A DNA stretch of 64,000 nt from Adiantum capillus-veneris (lineage: Eukaryota; Streptophyta; Polypodiopsida; Polypodiales; Pteridaceae): positions 148,255,640-148,319,639 of the forward strand of contig CM043955.1 of the NCBI GenBank assembly GCA_014529385.2, read 5' to 3'. Below the pieces are notes generated by a model that saw nothing but the letters and a program-made list of their open reading frames with translations, ran no database searches and was not told where the DNA came from. This document shows positions 45,943-57,416 of the stretch, piece by piece. Position numbers and translations under genes: made by a program. Positions within the stretch are counted from its first letter, which is position 1, and the number at the start of each line of letters is the position of its first letter.

Positions 45943-48688
45943 ATGAGGAAGACAACTCTGATACCTATTCGAAGAGGAAAAGCACGAAGTCAATAGACAT
46001 GCCTTCAAAAAAGTTGAATCCTAAAGATGGAGCAGTTGACTAGTGAAGCTAATAGATGAGCTTCTCAAAAAGGTAACTCAAGTTCAGAAGCCTTTGCGAA
46101 GATGCTATACGTGCAATGGGGATTACTTGAACAAGGATTGTCCCATGTTGCCACAACCTCCAAGGCAAAAATGGTGTGCCATCGAGAAAAAATACGCAAA
46201 TCATACAACGTAGGAGTGCTTTTACAACAAGGGGTATGTTAGGGAAAGATCAGCAATGCCACAAGTCCCATTAGCACCCCCACTGCCAAGGGTTGCATTA
46301 GGAAATTACCAAGGAGCAATGAAACGACCAAAGCCAGTGCTAGGAGCGTAACCTCCACTGCTAGGTGATCAACAAGTTGCGGTTAGATATGCCCAGGGAG
46401 GCAAAGAAGAGGAAAAAAAAGCATCATTAGTGCCAACGGTGTACTAAAAAGAGCCTATAGTATAGGGAACAAACCAGAGCTATTACGTGTACAAGGAACC
46501 TGTAGGGAAGGACTATTGGAACGCAGGAGCTAGTAGCATTTTAGTGCAAGCAATGAGGGCAAGGTGTCATTGGATATCCCTACCCTTATGTTCATCGCAC
46601 GACAAGGAGGAATGGAAAGGCCATAAAAGAGTGTGAAAGCTCACTACAAGAAAATTGACATCTATGGTGATCCAATCCTCACAAAGGTTGAGCACAAAAA
46701 GAAGATGAGTGAGTTGAAACAAAGACTGAAAAGGGTGTGGACCGGTGATTATGATAGTAGTGAAGATGAAAAGAGTGGACCGGATGTTCCCTCTCATTTC
46801 AAAAAATATATGATTCATGATACAACTTTGTTAGTTCAACAACCAATGAGGAAACCCAAGAAAAACGAGTCATATGATGGTCCAGAAGATGCCAAGAAGA
46901 TAGATTTAGCTGAGCCTGGAGAGGAACCCAAGCTAGTCTATATAGCCATGGATCTGAGTCCATAAGAGGAAGAAACACTGCTTAAGACACTAAAGGAGTA
47001 TAGGGATACCTTTGCATGGTCATATTAAGACTTGAAGGGTGTGGATCTTGACATTTGTCAGCATACAATTACCCTCAAACCAGATGCTAAGCCAAGTCGT
47101 CAAAGACCCTATACATACAATGAGACATTTGCAAAGAAAATCAAAGAAGAGATAGATAGACTCAAAGAGGTAGAGTTTATTTATGAAATTGAACACACAG
47201 ATTGGGTAGTATCACCAATTGCCTAAGAAAAATGGCAAATTAAGAATGTGTGTAAATCTCAAAAAGGTGAACGTTGCTGCCACCATACGTGACAACTATC
47301 CTCTTCCTATTACAGAACATGTTTTGGAAAGAGTAGCAAGAAAGATGGCGTATAGCTTTATGGATGGCTTTTCGGGCTATAACCAGTTGGGTATTAAACG
47401 TGAGGATCAACAAAAAAATTCTTTTGCCACTGAATGGGGATTTTATGCCTTTAGGGTTGACCAATGCATCGGCTACCTTTCAAAGATTGATGACCCACGT
47501 GTGTGGGAATTTTTGAACATCTACATGGATGACTTATGTGTAACCATCTCAGGCAAGTGTTTGAGAAATGCTGATTATATAAAATTTTCCTTAATCCAGA
47601 GAAGTGTGTTTTTATGACGAGACAGGGCAAAATGCCAGGTCATATAGTGTCTTCCAATGGTATATCTATGGATGAAGATCCACGTTACAGTAGATTTTCC
47701 TAGACCAACAAATGTGAGAGAAGTACAATCATTTATGGGACACTACTGATACTATCGTAGATTTACATACATGTATGCAGTGATTGCCAAGCCCATCTAT
47801 TGTTGATGACAACTTTTATATGGATGGATGAGTGCAAAGAATCTTTTCAAAAGCTAAAGGATGCTTTAGTGGAAGCACGAATTTTGAAAGCACCAAATTG
47901 GTCCAAGATCGTCCATCTGCATGTGGATGCGTCAGCATTTTCTATAGGGTGTATTCTGGCTCTCAACCACGAGACGAAAACATGGATTTTCTTGTATACT
48001 ATGCTAGTAGACAACTCAATAGCACCAAAAAAAACTCTAGGACCACGAAGAGAGAAGGGTTAGGTATGATTTATGTGGTGAAAAAGTTTCGGCATTATTT
48101 GCTCGCGAATAAGTTCACATTTTTTGTGGACCACTGGGCGCTGCTGTCTTTGGTCAATAAACCATGCAATATAGGAAGAATTGCTAGATGGTTTATAATA
48201 TTGCTTGAATTTGACTTTACAATAGTGGTAAAGAAAGGAATCACCCATAAGCAGGTTGATCATCTTTCAAGACTAGTACACGGTGAAAAACCAATCGGAA
48301 TCGACGATAATCTACTTGACACCTACCTTTTCAATATAGAAATGGTGCCACGATGGTCGGAAAACATAGTACAGGTTTTAACTATGGGAATGATTCATGA
48401 AGAGAAGGACAAAGCGTTAGCTAAATCCATAATGTTGCAAGTGAAGCACTACCAAATACTTTCAGGACGCTTGTATCATCTTGGACAGGATAATATTTTG
48501 AGGTTGTGCTTAAGCCCGGACAAATATGATATATACTTGGAAGAGGCACACACCAAATTATTAGGTCTACATTTCTCAAAGCAACAGACTTATCAAAGAT
48601 TGAAACTACATGGAGTGTATTGGACGGATATGAAGCAAGATGTTAACTTCTACGTTAACAATTGTGAGCTTTGCCAAGCCAAACCACA
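45943..48688 (+). pseudogene. Ty3/gypsy fragment: Gag end, RT, RNase H, start of integrase
   Basis: The plus strand gives a zinc-knuckle-like CYTCNGDYLNKDC (about 46100), then an acidic linker (46633-46965), RT (AKPSRQRPYTYNETFAKKI, SFMDGFSGYNQ, IYMDDLCVT), RNase H (HVDASAFSIGCILA, FFVDHWALL) and the integrase zinc finger (LGLHFSKQQTYQRL ... CELCQAKPH). No protease motif is present between the Gag end and RT, where one is expected. Frame shifts at 47220, 47600 and elsewhere disable it. It stops at the MITE. Confidence 0.7.
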
Positions 48689-48691
48689 TTA

Positions 48692-49108
48692 GGGAAAGGA
48701 TGGGGTGTAGGAGGGCCTCTTATCTTGGCAATTCCTAGTTGGGGTACTTAAGGAATTGGCAAATGGATATGTGCCATGTGTACAAAAATGTTGGGTTGTT
48801 AAGAGGGGGGCCAGAACTTTTCCCTCCCAAAAGATGGGGGTGACTTTTTCAAATTTTGGAACACCATAACTTTCACATACAAGCTCAAAATTTTGCGTGA
48901 AAGTAGATTTAGACTCTACATGTTGAGAGCTTTCCATAGATATGTCACATGATACATTTTCTCCATACCAATTTCAAATTCAATTTTTCTTTGAATTTTG
49001 AATTCAAAATTATAGCCGTTGGGGAGCATGTACATTAGTATCTTAAGCAAAAATGATCAATTTTTTAAATTGCCAAGATAAGTGCCCCTCCTAGACTCCA
49101 TTCTTCCC
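48692..49108. mobile_element. PIF/Harbinger (Tourist-like) MITE
   Basis: Terminal inverted repeats of about 45 bp: the left starts GGGAAAGGATGGGGTGTAGG, the right ends as the complement of GGGAAGAATGGAGTCTAGG, and both continue to TTATCTTGGCAATT. Target duplications are TTA on both sides (48689-48691 and 49109-49111), the 3-bp type of PIF/Harbinger. The element is 417 bp and has no gene. A near-palindromic ATTTCAAATTC/GAATTTTGAATTC stretch lies in the middle. Confidence 0.85.
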
Positions 49109-49111
49109 TTA

Positions 49112-50440
49112 ATGCCCAAGCAACCCTAGCACTAAAATGGAGTGAATATTTGATTGACTACCTAACAACAAGAGTGTTTCCAGAAGGAATGCCTAAATCA
49201 TGATAGAGATCGATAGAGGTGGAGGCTTAGGACTATGCATTGATTGGGGATCAATTGTATAGATGGTGTGCAGATAATGAGTTAATAATGTGCGTTACGG
49301 AGTCAGAATATGCTCCATTTCTAGAACAAACTCACAAAGGAGTGGCAGGAGGTCATATTTAGCAGGAGTATACAGGCCGCAAAAATATGGTGGCCAACTT
49401 TGTCGCAAGATGCAAAGGAGTTTGTTAGAAGGTGTGATGAATGCCAACACACTAAAACACCTATAAAAAAGGATGAGATGGCATTGAGGCCTATTATGGG
49501 TACACGAGCTTTTGCCAAGCGGGGTATAGACTTTGTAGGTCCTTTCAATCCCCCGGCTTATAGGTCACATGCTTAGTACATAATTGTTGCAATGGATTAA
49601 CTCACGAAATGGGATGAAGCAAAAGCATCCGTCAAAGCAGATGCAAGGACAACTGCACGTTTTCTTTATGAAAATGTCATTGGAAGGTATGGCTTGCCTA
49701 TAGAAATTGTGAGTGATATGGGTACACACTTCTTGGACGAAGTGATTGAAATTCTTCTAGATGAATTCATGATCATCCACAGGACATCGGCTCCCTATCA
49801 TCCACAAGCTAATGGACAAGCCGAGGCCACAAACAAGACACTCTGCACGGTTCTTACCAAGATAGTAAGTGATTTAAGGACAGACTTGGACCAAAAGTTA
49901 CATGCTACGTTATGGGCTTATAGAGTAGCATACAAGCCAACATTGAATACAACACCATTTAATCTTATATTTAGTTTAATGCTATCCTACCCATTGAGTT
50001 TTTGCTTCCTATGCTAAGAATCACCAAGCAATTGGAGTGGACTGGCCATAAGCTATTCAAAAGGCTAGAAGAGCTTGAAAAGTTAGGTGAGCTTCGTCTA
50101 TAGATGATAACAATATTACTTGCACTTAGAAGGCGACAAAAAGAATTTTTTTTATACACATGTAAAGCCAAAGAAAATCAAGGTTGGTGAGTATGTTTTG
50201 ATATACACCTTGAAGCAGCGTGCCAAGAAATTGAAAAAATGAGGGATGGGCCCATTTGTGATAAAGAATATATCCTCTAGTTGGGCCATCAAAGTCGCAA
50301 CACTTGAGGGAGGTGAAATGTCTAATTGGATTCGTGGATGCAGGATCAAGAAATATTTAGAGCCACTAACCCAAGACATGCTACAACAGATTCACAATGC
50401 TAAGAAGATTGAACAGGAAAAGAAACGTGTGATTAAGGAA
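49112..50440 (+). pseudogene. Ty3/gypsy integrase, second fragment
   Basis: To the right of the MITE the frame restarts with sequence that overlaps what the left fragment already had (KWSEYLIDYL; QLYRWCADNE; THKGVAGGH ... KIWWPTLSQDAKEF ... CDECQHTK). It is therefore a second copy and not a simple continuation. The core follows: RGIDFVGPFNPPAY, YGLPIEIVSDMGTHF, APYHPQANGQAEATNKTL. D,D-E residues are present, but SDRG has become SDMG. The C-terminal part reads GPFVIKNISSSWAIKV and TQDMLQQIHNAKKIEQEKK. Stops and shifts disable it. Confidence 0.7.
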
Positions 50441-50689
50441 GCACATGATGAAGGGAAATTTAGAATTTTAATGCGCAAACAAGGTCAGGGTTTGCTACAA
50501 AACAACATTCTGCTTCGACAAACTTGGGGATCACAAAGCTTCTTGCAACTATCAAATTTGGAAGGAGCTAAGGACAACAATCAATGGTCTGCAAAAGGAG
50601 TAAACATACAATTGAATCATTGGACTGAGCAGAGACCATTGCCAAGCAGGTTGCATAGAATGAAGAGGGCTAAGATGACATATACCTGG

Positions 50690-51634
50690 ATCCTTTCATC
50701 AATATTCAAATTGATCAAGTAAAAACAAAGATGTATGTATTAATGGATACGGGAGCTAGGTGCAACATCATCAATCATGAACTGTTTCACCAGAGAAATT
50801 GCAGAAAAACATTGTCTTCAAGTCGCAAATAGAGGCAGGATAACCACTGAGTTTGCAACAAATATTCCAATATTCATTTAGGGGCATGAATACAAGCAGA
50901 AGTTCCATGTGCTTCCTTACGACAAGGCCTCTAGGCCTTCCATCCTAGGTGTCCCCCGGCTCATCAAATACAAGGTCCATGTGGATGTAATCAATGGTCA
51001 AGAAATATTCGATGCACAGAACCTTGCAGAATCATTTCTACATCTTCACGAATATGTAGCAATGCACCAACAAGAAATATTGCAACAAACCAGAGCAACA
51101 ACAAGCAATACAGAGGCGTATGAATGGGCACAAAAATATTGGTGCAGACCTGTCACCACAAGAGAAACAAAGGCAAAAGTTTGGATCAAAGTAACTGAGG
51201 TAGCAAAAGCTAGATTCCAGCAAAGTAACCACTACCAGGTGTGGTTACCCAAAGACCAGTTAATCCAAAGTCAAACTCTTAAAAAAAAAAGAAAAAGTGG
51301 CAGCCTCAAAGCAAGTTACATGAGAACTTCATGCAGGGAACCAGGTTGGGTGCGAAAAGCGAGAGCGACCTCTTCTCAAAAACAAGTATCAAAAACTAAA
51401 ATGATTTGGGTCAGGAAAGATGAGCTAAAATTAAAACAAAAACCAAGAGCTCAACACAACGAAGCCACGAGAAAAGTCAGGCTCATCTGGAGGGTTAAAA
51501 CTCAAAACACAACAAAAAATTTGTGTCCAATCCATTCCTTTCATGCCACGTCACTAACAAGATTTGGAAACCAAAAAAGATGTCTTCAACTTCAGATCAC
51601 CTCAGAAAACCACAGGAAAACCACTACACGCTAA
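50690..51634 (+). pseudogene. Retropepsin downstream of integrase, with Trp-rich tail
   Basis: After the integrase end the strand reads TKMYVLMDTGARCNIINHEL (DTGA at 50746-50757). After a shift it gives ITTEFATNIPIF, EYKQKFHVLP and PSILGVPRLIKY (ILG at 50942-50950). Active site, flap-side strand and ILG motif are in the order and spacing of a retropepsin. A basic tail with repeated Trp motifs follows (KVWIKV, VWLPKDQL, IWVRKDEL, LIWRVK). Protease after integrase is not the standard gypsy order. The related minus-strand copy at 20641-21990 has the same order. Confidence 0.7.
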
Positions 51635-51908
51635 CCAAAATCCAAACAAAATGATTTACAAGTGGAAAACAACATACCAACTTACACCAAGAATAAGCCA
51701 CCAAAACCTCTAACTATCACAGAGCGAGCCAATTTACTTCAAATATTATTAATTGTTTTCATAACATCATCAGGTACAAGAAACCTTGACAATGAATGTT
51801 GTTAACCAACAACGGTGACCCTTAACATGCAGATAATAGAGTCAATACTAGGCGAATAAGAAGCTTGGGGACTGCCCAACGCCCCCTATCGCTTGGTGTT
51901 GACCTTGA

Positions 51909-53501
51909 TGTAACCGACTGTCATAATAATCAATATCTAATTCTCCTAAATGATTTTCTCATGTTAAACTAATCATTTAATATGGGGAAGTGCCAGGGGA
52001 GAAAAAGCTAGAATATTGGTTAAGCTAGCAAACCGGCCACACTAGGGATCCAAAGGAGGGAAAATAGGGATCCAAAGGGGGGGCCATCTGCAAAAGAGCC
52101 ATGTGCAACAATGGGATAAAAAGACCCTAAGGTTCAGCCCTAAGACTTCCAAAATGCTAAGGTTCTAAAATTCAAAGGTTGTGTCCAAAGGTCAACCATA
52201 GGGGAATTGGATGCTTTTTGTGTGTACAAAAAAGTCTTTGCAATCCCTACTTAGGAGGGGGCGAGCCTTGTATGTAGGGGATGAGAGAGAAATCCACACA
52301 CACACACAAGCTCCCTTTACACAAAGGGAATGAGGGACACATGTCAGATCCCTAGCCCAGATGCCCACAAGGTGTACCCAATTCCTATTGGATGGCCTTG
52401 GAGGTGGACCAATGAGAATTAGGCTAGAGTAAATCTAGTTTAATTGATTTAAAAACATGTAATAAAAGAACCAATGAGAATTAAGTCCTCTAGAAGACTA
52501 TTGGATAGTCTCCCAAGGGGTCCAATGAGCATTTAGCAACCCAATGGCTTGCCTGATTCCTATTGGCCAGGAGGCAAAGGGGTCCAATGAGAGTTTAGTT
52601 GAATTAATAAATTACTTAAAGCTCTCAAAAAAGGGGAAAGGGGGACACATGTCAGAAGGATATCACTTATGCTGCTTAATTGTCATTGGGTAGCCCTAGG
52701 GAGGTCCAATGGGAGGATAGCAAGAGCAAATAGCAAGAGGTCTTGCCCAAGAGAGAGAGGGGGCTGATTTTTGCAAGGTATTATCACACACACACTCTCA
52801 CACAGTCTATGTGAGAAGCAATAAAAAGACTATCTCTTCCCAAGATTTAATGGAGAGCTCATCACCTACTCCAAGCTTGTGAGATAGAAGCCTACATCGA
52901 CACACTCTTGGCATGTGGATGCAAATCCAACCGAGAGCCAAGATTCAATGCATGCTCATCTCCTCTACAAGGCTAATTACTAAGCTAAGCTATGCTAATA
53001 TGAGTGATTATGTGAGGGGATGTACATCTTTCTCGTAAGATACTCCTTCTTCCTCTCAATCTACTCTCATACCCTGCTAGCTCTCACCATCTTCGAAGGT
53101 GTGTGAGGTCTTGGGTCTGAGAACGGGGATAATTAAAGTTGTGTTTACTAAGTGTTTTGCTTAGTGCATGAAGCTTTCATCTTCATTGCACTAGCTAGTC
53201 TTGAAGGAACACAAAGAATTGTATTGTGCAATGTCTCTCTTGATGGGAGAAACCATAATACAAAGCCTTTTGGAGGGGGGACCGGCTCCATGTAAATCCG
53301 GTCCTCAACTGTTGTCAATAGCTTAATTTCTCTCTCTTTTGAAAGTATTGTTCATGCTATCTAACTAGGTGTTATGCTTTTTGTTGCTCTCTCCACCCAA
53401 GCACTCTTGTAATTCTCATTAGGAATCTATTCTAATGAAATGCCCACTATGTTCATGTTAATTTCCGCTACACACAAGTTTTTAGGCCATTAAAAGTTAC
53501 A
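51909..53501 (+). mobile_element. 5' LTR of a gag-only or truncated LTR element
   Basis: The unit starts TGTAAC (51909) and ends GTTACA (53501), a 6-bp inverted pair, and is followed at once by an initiator-tRNA primer site, so this is a 5' LTR. The last 950 bp match the inverted fragment at 41073-42033. Inside are repeated GGTCCAATGAG words (three in 52430-52600). The left edge rests on the TGTAAC match only. Confidence 0.6.
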
Positions 53502-53502
53502 T

Positions 53503-53514
53503 TGGTATCAGAGC
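53503..53514 (+). other. tRNA-iMet primer binding site
   Basis: TGGTATCAGAGC, complementary to the 3' end of plant initiator tRNA-Met, one base after the LTR end. It fixes the plus orientation of this element. Confidence 0.9.
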
Positions 53515-53918
53515 ACAAGGTTTCTCTTTTCTTGCTCAAGAAGGGAGGTCCTCAAGCTAGCTATAAATGGTTGGTATTATTAATTGCCTGTGAGTAAGTA
53601 GAATAGGGATTTTTCAGCCTTGCAGTGTGCCTGCCTTCGTGCAGCTAACGGGGCGTCACTGTCGAGAGCTATGGTCTTAATAGTGGAGTCCTATGAGGCT
53701 TGCCTACGGCTTAACCACTATTGAGCTATTAGAAGCTTGACAGGAGCTGGTGCTATTTTGGTGTTGAACGACCCTCTCTTCTATTCCTTGCAATTAATGG
53801 TATTCGAGTCACGGGTACAGTAGCTTGAGTGCTTTTTCTGAAGGGGTAAAGAGGAGTAGCAACTAGGGCTTGAAGTGCAAAAGTACACCTAAAAATTTTA
53901 CACCTAAAAGTTGTTAGA

Positions 53919-54784
53919 ATGGCTGACAATAGTAAAGAGAGTGAAATTAATGTTGATAACTTTGATTTTGCTAATGACCAAGCCACTAATGATGCTCCGA
54001 TGCTTGTTAACTATCTTGTTTCTAGGCTTCAACAAGCCATGGGCAATCCATCTCTCCAAAGTGAAGTGCAACGGTAGCTCCGTGCTCATGGGATTCTCCA
54101 AGCTCAACACCATGACGAGAGAACACCTAGGAAGCCTCCTTGTGAGACTCCCAAAAGATGTCTCTCTCCGATTCGGGAAGAAGAACATACGAAGGGCTCA
54201 AGAATTTACTTCTTGATGATGCATCTCCTTCCCAAAGGAGAACTCAAGAGCCTCCATCGAAGGATCAAAAAAGAAGTGAGTCTCCCGCCACTTCGACGGA
54301 GATGGCTCCACGAAGATGGCGGGCTAAACTCTCTCCATCACCACCAAAGTGGAAAAGACCATCGCACCCTTCTCCACACCATAATTCAAAGAGGGATGAT
54401 AAAAAGCAAGAGAAGAAAAAGGAGAGAAAGAGGACACCCTCTTCTCCATCTTCTTCATCCTCTTCCTCTTATGAAAGTGATGGTGAAGACGATGACGATC
54501 AAGACAAGAAAAAGGCGAGAAAGAGGTCACCCTCTTCTCCACCCTCTTCTCCACCTTCTCCATCTTTTTCATCCTCTTCCTCTTATGAAAGTGATGGTGA
54601 AGACGACGACGATCAAGACAAGAAAAAGGCGAGAAAGAGGTCACCCTCTTCTCCACCTTCTTCAAATTCTTCACCTTCTGAAGAAAGTGATGGTGCAACC
54701 TTTGAACCATTAAAAAGAAGAGGCCATAGGAAATCCTATGCTGCATGGAAGAGGTCGTCCAAGCTGAATAAGTTCAAAGTGTAG
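53919..54784 (+). pseudogene. Gag-like protein with Ser/acidic/basic repeats
   Basis: ATG at 53919, about 400 bp after the primer site, starts MADNSKESEINVDNFDF, the place for Gag. A stop and shifts follow near 54075-54190, after which a long frame runs to 54784. It repeats a unit of Ser run, YESDGEDDDDQDKKKARKR and SPSSPP two to three times. The alternation of Ser, Asp/Glu and Lys/Arg blocks recalls SR-type splicing proteins or basic nucleocapsid regions. No protease or pol follows, so the element is non-autonomous or cut off at 54785. Confidence 0.4.
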
Positions 54785-54912
54785 GGCCCCGTAATGTACC
54801 GCACATGACCGCATTGTATATTGGGAGTGCCTTTGTACCTTCATGTGGAAACGGACGCTTAGTAGAAGGGGATCTCAAAGGGTGTAACCAAAGGGCATCT
54901 CGACGGGTCACA

Positions 54913-55060
54913 ATTGGATATCAAAAGGTGCCGCAGGGAACTAGTAAGTTGAGTTGAAGGAAGGCATAATGTGCCGCAGGGAACTAGTAAGTTGAATTGG
55001 ATATCAAAAGGTGCCGTAGGGAACTAGTAAGTTGAGTTGAAGGAAGGCATAATGTGCTTG
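54913..55060. repeat. Short tandem/interleaved repeat (AGGGAACTAGTAAGTTGA)
   Basis: AGGGAACTAGTAAGTTGA occurs three times (about 54933, 54976 and 55016). The larger block GAGTTGAAGGAAGGCATAATG occurs twice and TTGGATATCAAAAGGTGCCG twice. It is a recent interleaved duplication in the region after the gag-like gene. Confidence 0.85.
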
Positions 55061-55094
55061 AAAAGTTCAATTTTAGGTTCATCTCATCTTTTCC

Positions 55095-55250
55095 AGGGTT
55101 CTGGAGTGCAGCAATAGCCTAATTATGCAAAAAAAGGGTGGCCACAAGGGCCCACATATGGCCCATCCTGCAGTTTTGGATGGCTCACTGCGCGCGCTTG
55201 TGGCCACCCCTTTTTTTGCATTATATAGCCTTGTCTGCACCCCAGGATAC
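55095..55250. mobile_element. Fold-back (MITE-like) inverted repeat
   Basis: The left arm has ATGCAAAAAAAGGGTGGCCA (ending CAAG at 55148) and the right arm its complement (55197-55221) with one extra C. Weaker pairing extends outward to CTGGAGTGCAGCAATAGCC on the left and its partner near 55245, giving arms of about 55 bp and a loop of 48 bp. The two strands read nearly alike. It could be a small MITE or a hairpin RNA source. No target duplication was identified. Confidence 0.6.
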
Positions 55251-55321
55251 CAAATTTTTTTTAGATTAAGTGAAAGCAAATCTTTATGCAACATGACAGT
55301 ACAAATTCCACTTCTTTTCAC

Positions 55322-57000
55322 TCAGATGTAATTAGAGCTCCCCCCCCTCCCCCCCCCTTTCTTTGTGTTCAAAGGTCCGGAGCATTCACTATGTAAAATT
55401 TTCCTATATCACGTGCGTTCACTAGAATGGATTAAAAGTACCCCTTATAGGCCTTATCTACACATGTTTCTGCAACTTTACAAGAATATAAAATCCCTTC
55501 TGTTGAACACATGTGCTATGTTACATATACTTTAGTGAACTCCCCATGTCAACGGCCTCACAAATCCTGTGCACTAAACATTAAACACTAGAAATCGACC
55601 AAACAAGGAGCCAATTTTTACTTCCTTGTGTCCACCTAGTGTTCTTGTGAAACATTGCTAATGATATATATTCAACATCCCCAAATGAGGACATCTTGAC
55701 AAAGTTTATGATCCACTTTAATAAGAATAACCATTAATGATTAAACTGAAATCAAAATATTGCTTGAATTTCTTCAAGGTGGAGTGATTAAGACTTGCGA
55801 CTTGAATCATCGTACATGCAAATCAAAATATCCATAAAAGTAAACAATATTTCTCAGATCTGTATGAAACTTCAGTAATCTAAATTAAATACTCTCACTC
55901 AATGCGACACCATTTAACAAAAAAACATATTTATATTGCATTTATAGAGGAATCCAGCCTCATGAAAAATAATTACAAATGGAGACAATGTTGTTGCTGT
56001 TAGGCTTATCTTACAAGTATTTGTCTTCCTCATCTAGAGATTCATATACACTTGAGTATTTGTGTGTCTATGACACTAGGGAAGATAGTAGTACTATATG
56101 GATGGCTTCTATGAGAGCTCCTAGAGAGTCCCTATTGGTTCAAGATTCTAAAAAACACCTACTATTCTTATCAAAATCTTTTAACATGGTAGTGAAAGGT
56201 TCCTCAAGGAACAAAAATAGAGTGATTTCCATCTCTGCACATGGTTGCTTGCTCATGTCCTCTTAAAACAAGTTGAATCTGTAAGTAAACAAAAGATTAT
56301 GTGAGCACAAAGTTATAAAGAACAAAATGATATCATTCCAATTATTTAATGACAATTATACGAAGAATAAATTACAAGAAAAATCTTTGACGACTCTCCA
56401 TAGATAACACAACTTACTTACATTGTGAGACTCAAATCACATGCTACACAACTATAGATGGCGCACCAAAGTCATCAACAAAGTAGCACCACCCAGTGTT
56501 ATGAGGTGTGAAGCCTAAACACTGAAATCCATAAAGAGGTTAATTCTCTCCAGCATGATAAACTTAAAGATGGAGATGATGTTAAGCTCTGAATGTAAGC
56601 TACAAGGGTAGTTTTCTTACCATTCTATCTTTATGTTGGAGATGAACCCTTGCAATGCCCACACGATATTTACACCTCCTATTGTTGTGGTATGCAACTC
56701 ATGTGAGCTCATACTTTTGCCACCTTCGGGAGTAGAGGTTTCCATGTAGTGTGAGTGAATGAAAGTAGAAGGATCAGTAGAATCTTGTTTCATGTTGTAA
56801 TGGAGATGAGAGAAGGGAGAGGAGCTAGCTTGGTGTGAAACTATGTGGTGGGTAAGGGGAAGAGATGGAGGAGGAACTTGCTTGGTGCTACAATGGAGGT
56901 GGGAGAAAGCTAGCAGAGAGATAATGATGGACTATAGGGGGTGCATGCGGTTGTTGCAGCAATGGAGAGCTTGGAAAAAGGTTTGTAGAGAGAGAAAAAC
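55322..57000. other. No gene recognised
   Basis: AT-rich sequence with a poly-C stretch near 55339-55357. The open frame at 55979-56266 has no recognised content and sits in low-complexity surroundings, so I do not call it a gene. A further poly-C stretch lies near 57268-57281, beyond this segment. Confidence 0.5.
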
Positions 57001-57245
57001 ACTTTTTAGCTATAGAATAGGTTTGGAAAGACTTTGGAGGGTGAAAATGATGTTTTGATTTGTTTTTTTAAAAAAATCAAATTTTTGGATTTTTTAGTGC
57101 ACGTTTTTAACTTTTGAAGGTCAAAAATACTTTTTTGACCATGAAATAGGTTTGGGGACCTTTTAAGGAGGGAAAACTTGAAATTTGAAATTTTTTGAAA
57201 ATTTGAAATTTTTAGTGTATTTTTAAATCCGGGCCAAAAAGTGGG
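57001..57245. repeat. Diverged ~128-bp tandem duplication
   Basis: 57001-57120 and 57129-57240 share the series ACTTTTT...AATAGGTTTGG...GGAGGG, then an AT-rich inverted stretch, then TTTTTAGTG. Each unit holds its own palindromic core (TTTTTTTAAAAAAATCAAA; AAATTTGAAATTTTTTG). Substitutions are frequent, so it is old. Confidence 0.7.
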
Positions 57246-57416
57246 GGAAAAGAGGTCAAAGTGGTCCCCCCCCCCCCCTCTTTCCCCTAGCCACCTCCCT
57301 TACCTTTTCACTAGGTAAGAGACAATTAAGAGGTGTAAGGCTACCTTGTCCCCCTACTTTTTTGAGGGTATAGAGTGTCCACCACCCTCTTCCTATTGGC
57401 TGACCTCTAATTAACC

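Noticed and set aside
45955-45968. Second primer-site-like word (complement of GGTATCAGAG)
   Set aside because: No LTR end is next to it and the sequence reads as Gag coding on the plus strand (EEDNSDTYSKRK), so it is probably chance.
55979-56266. 95-codon plus-strand frame
   Set aside because: No recognisable domain, unremarkable composition and no promoter or neighbour supporting a gene.
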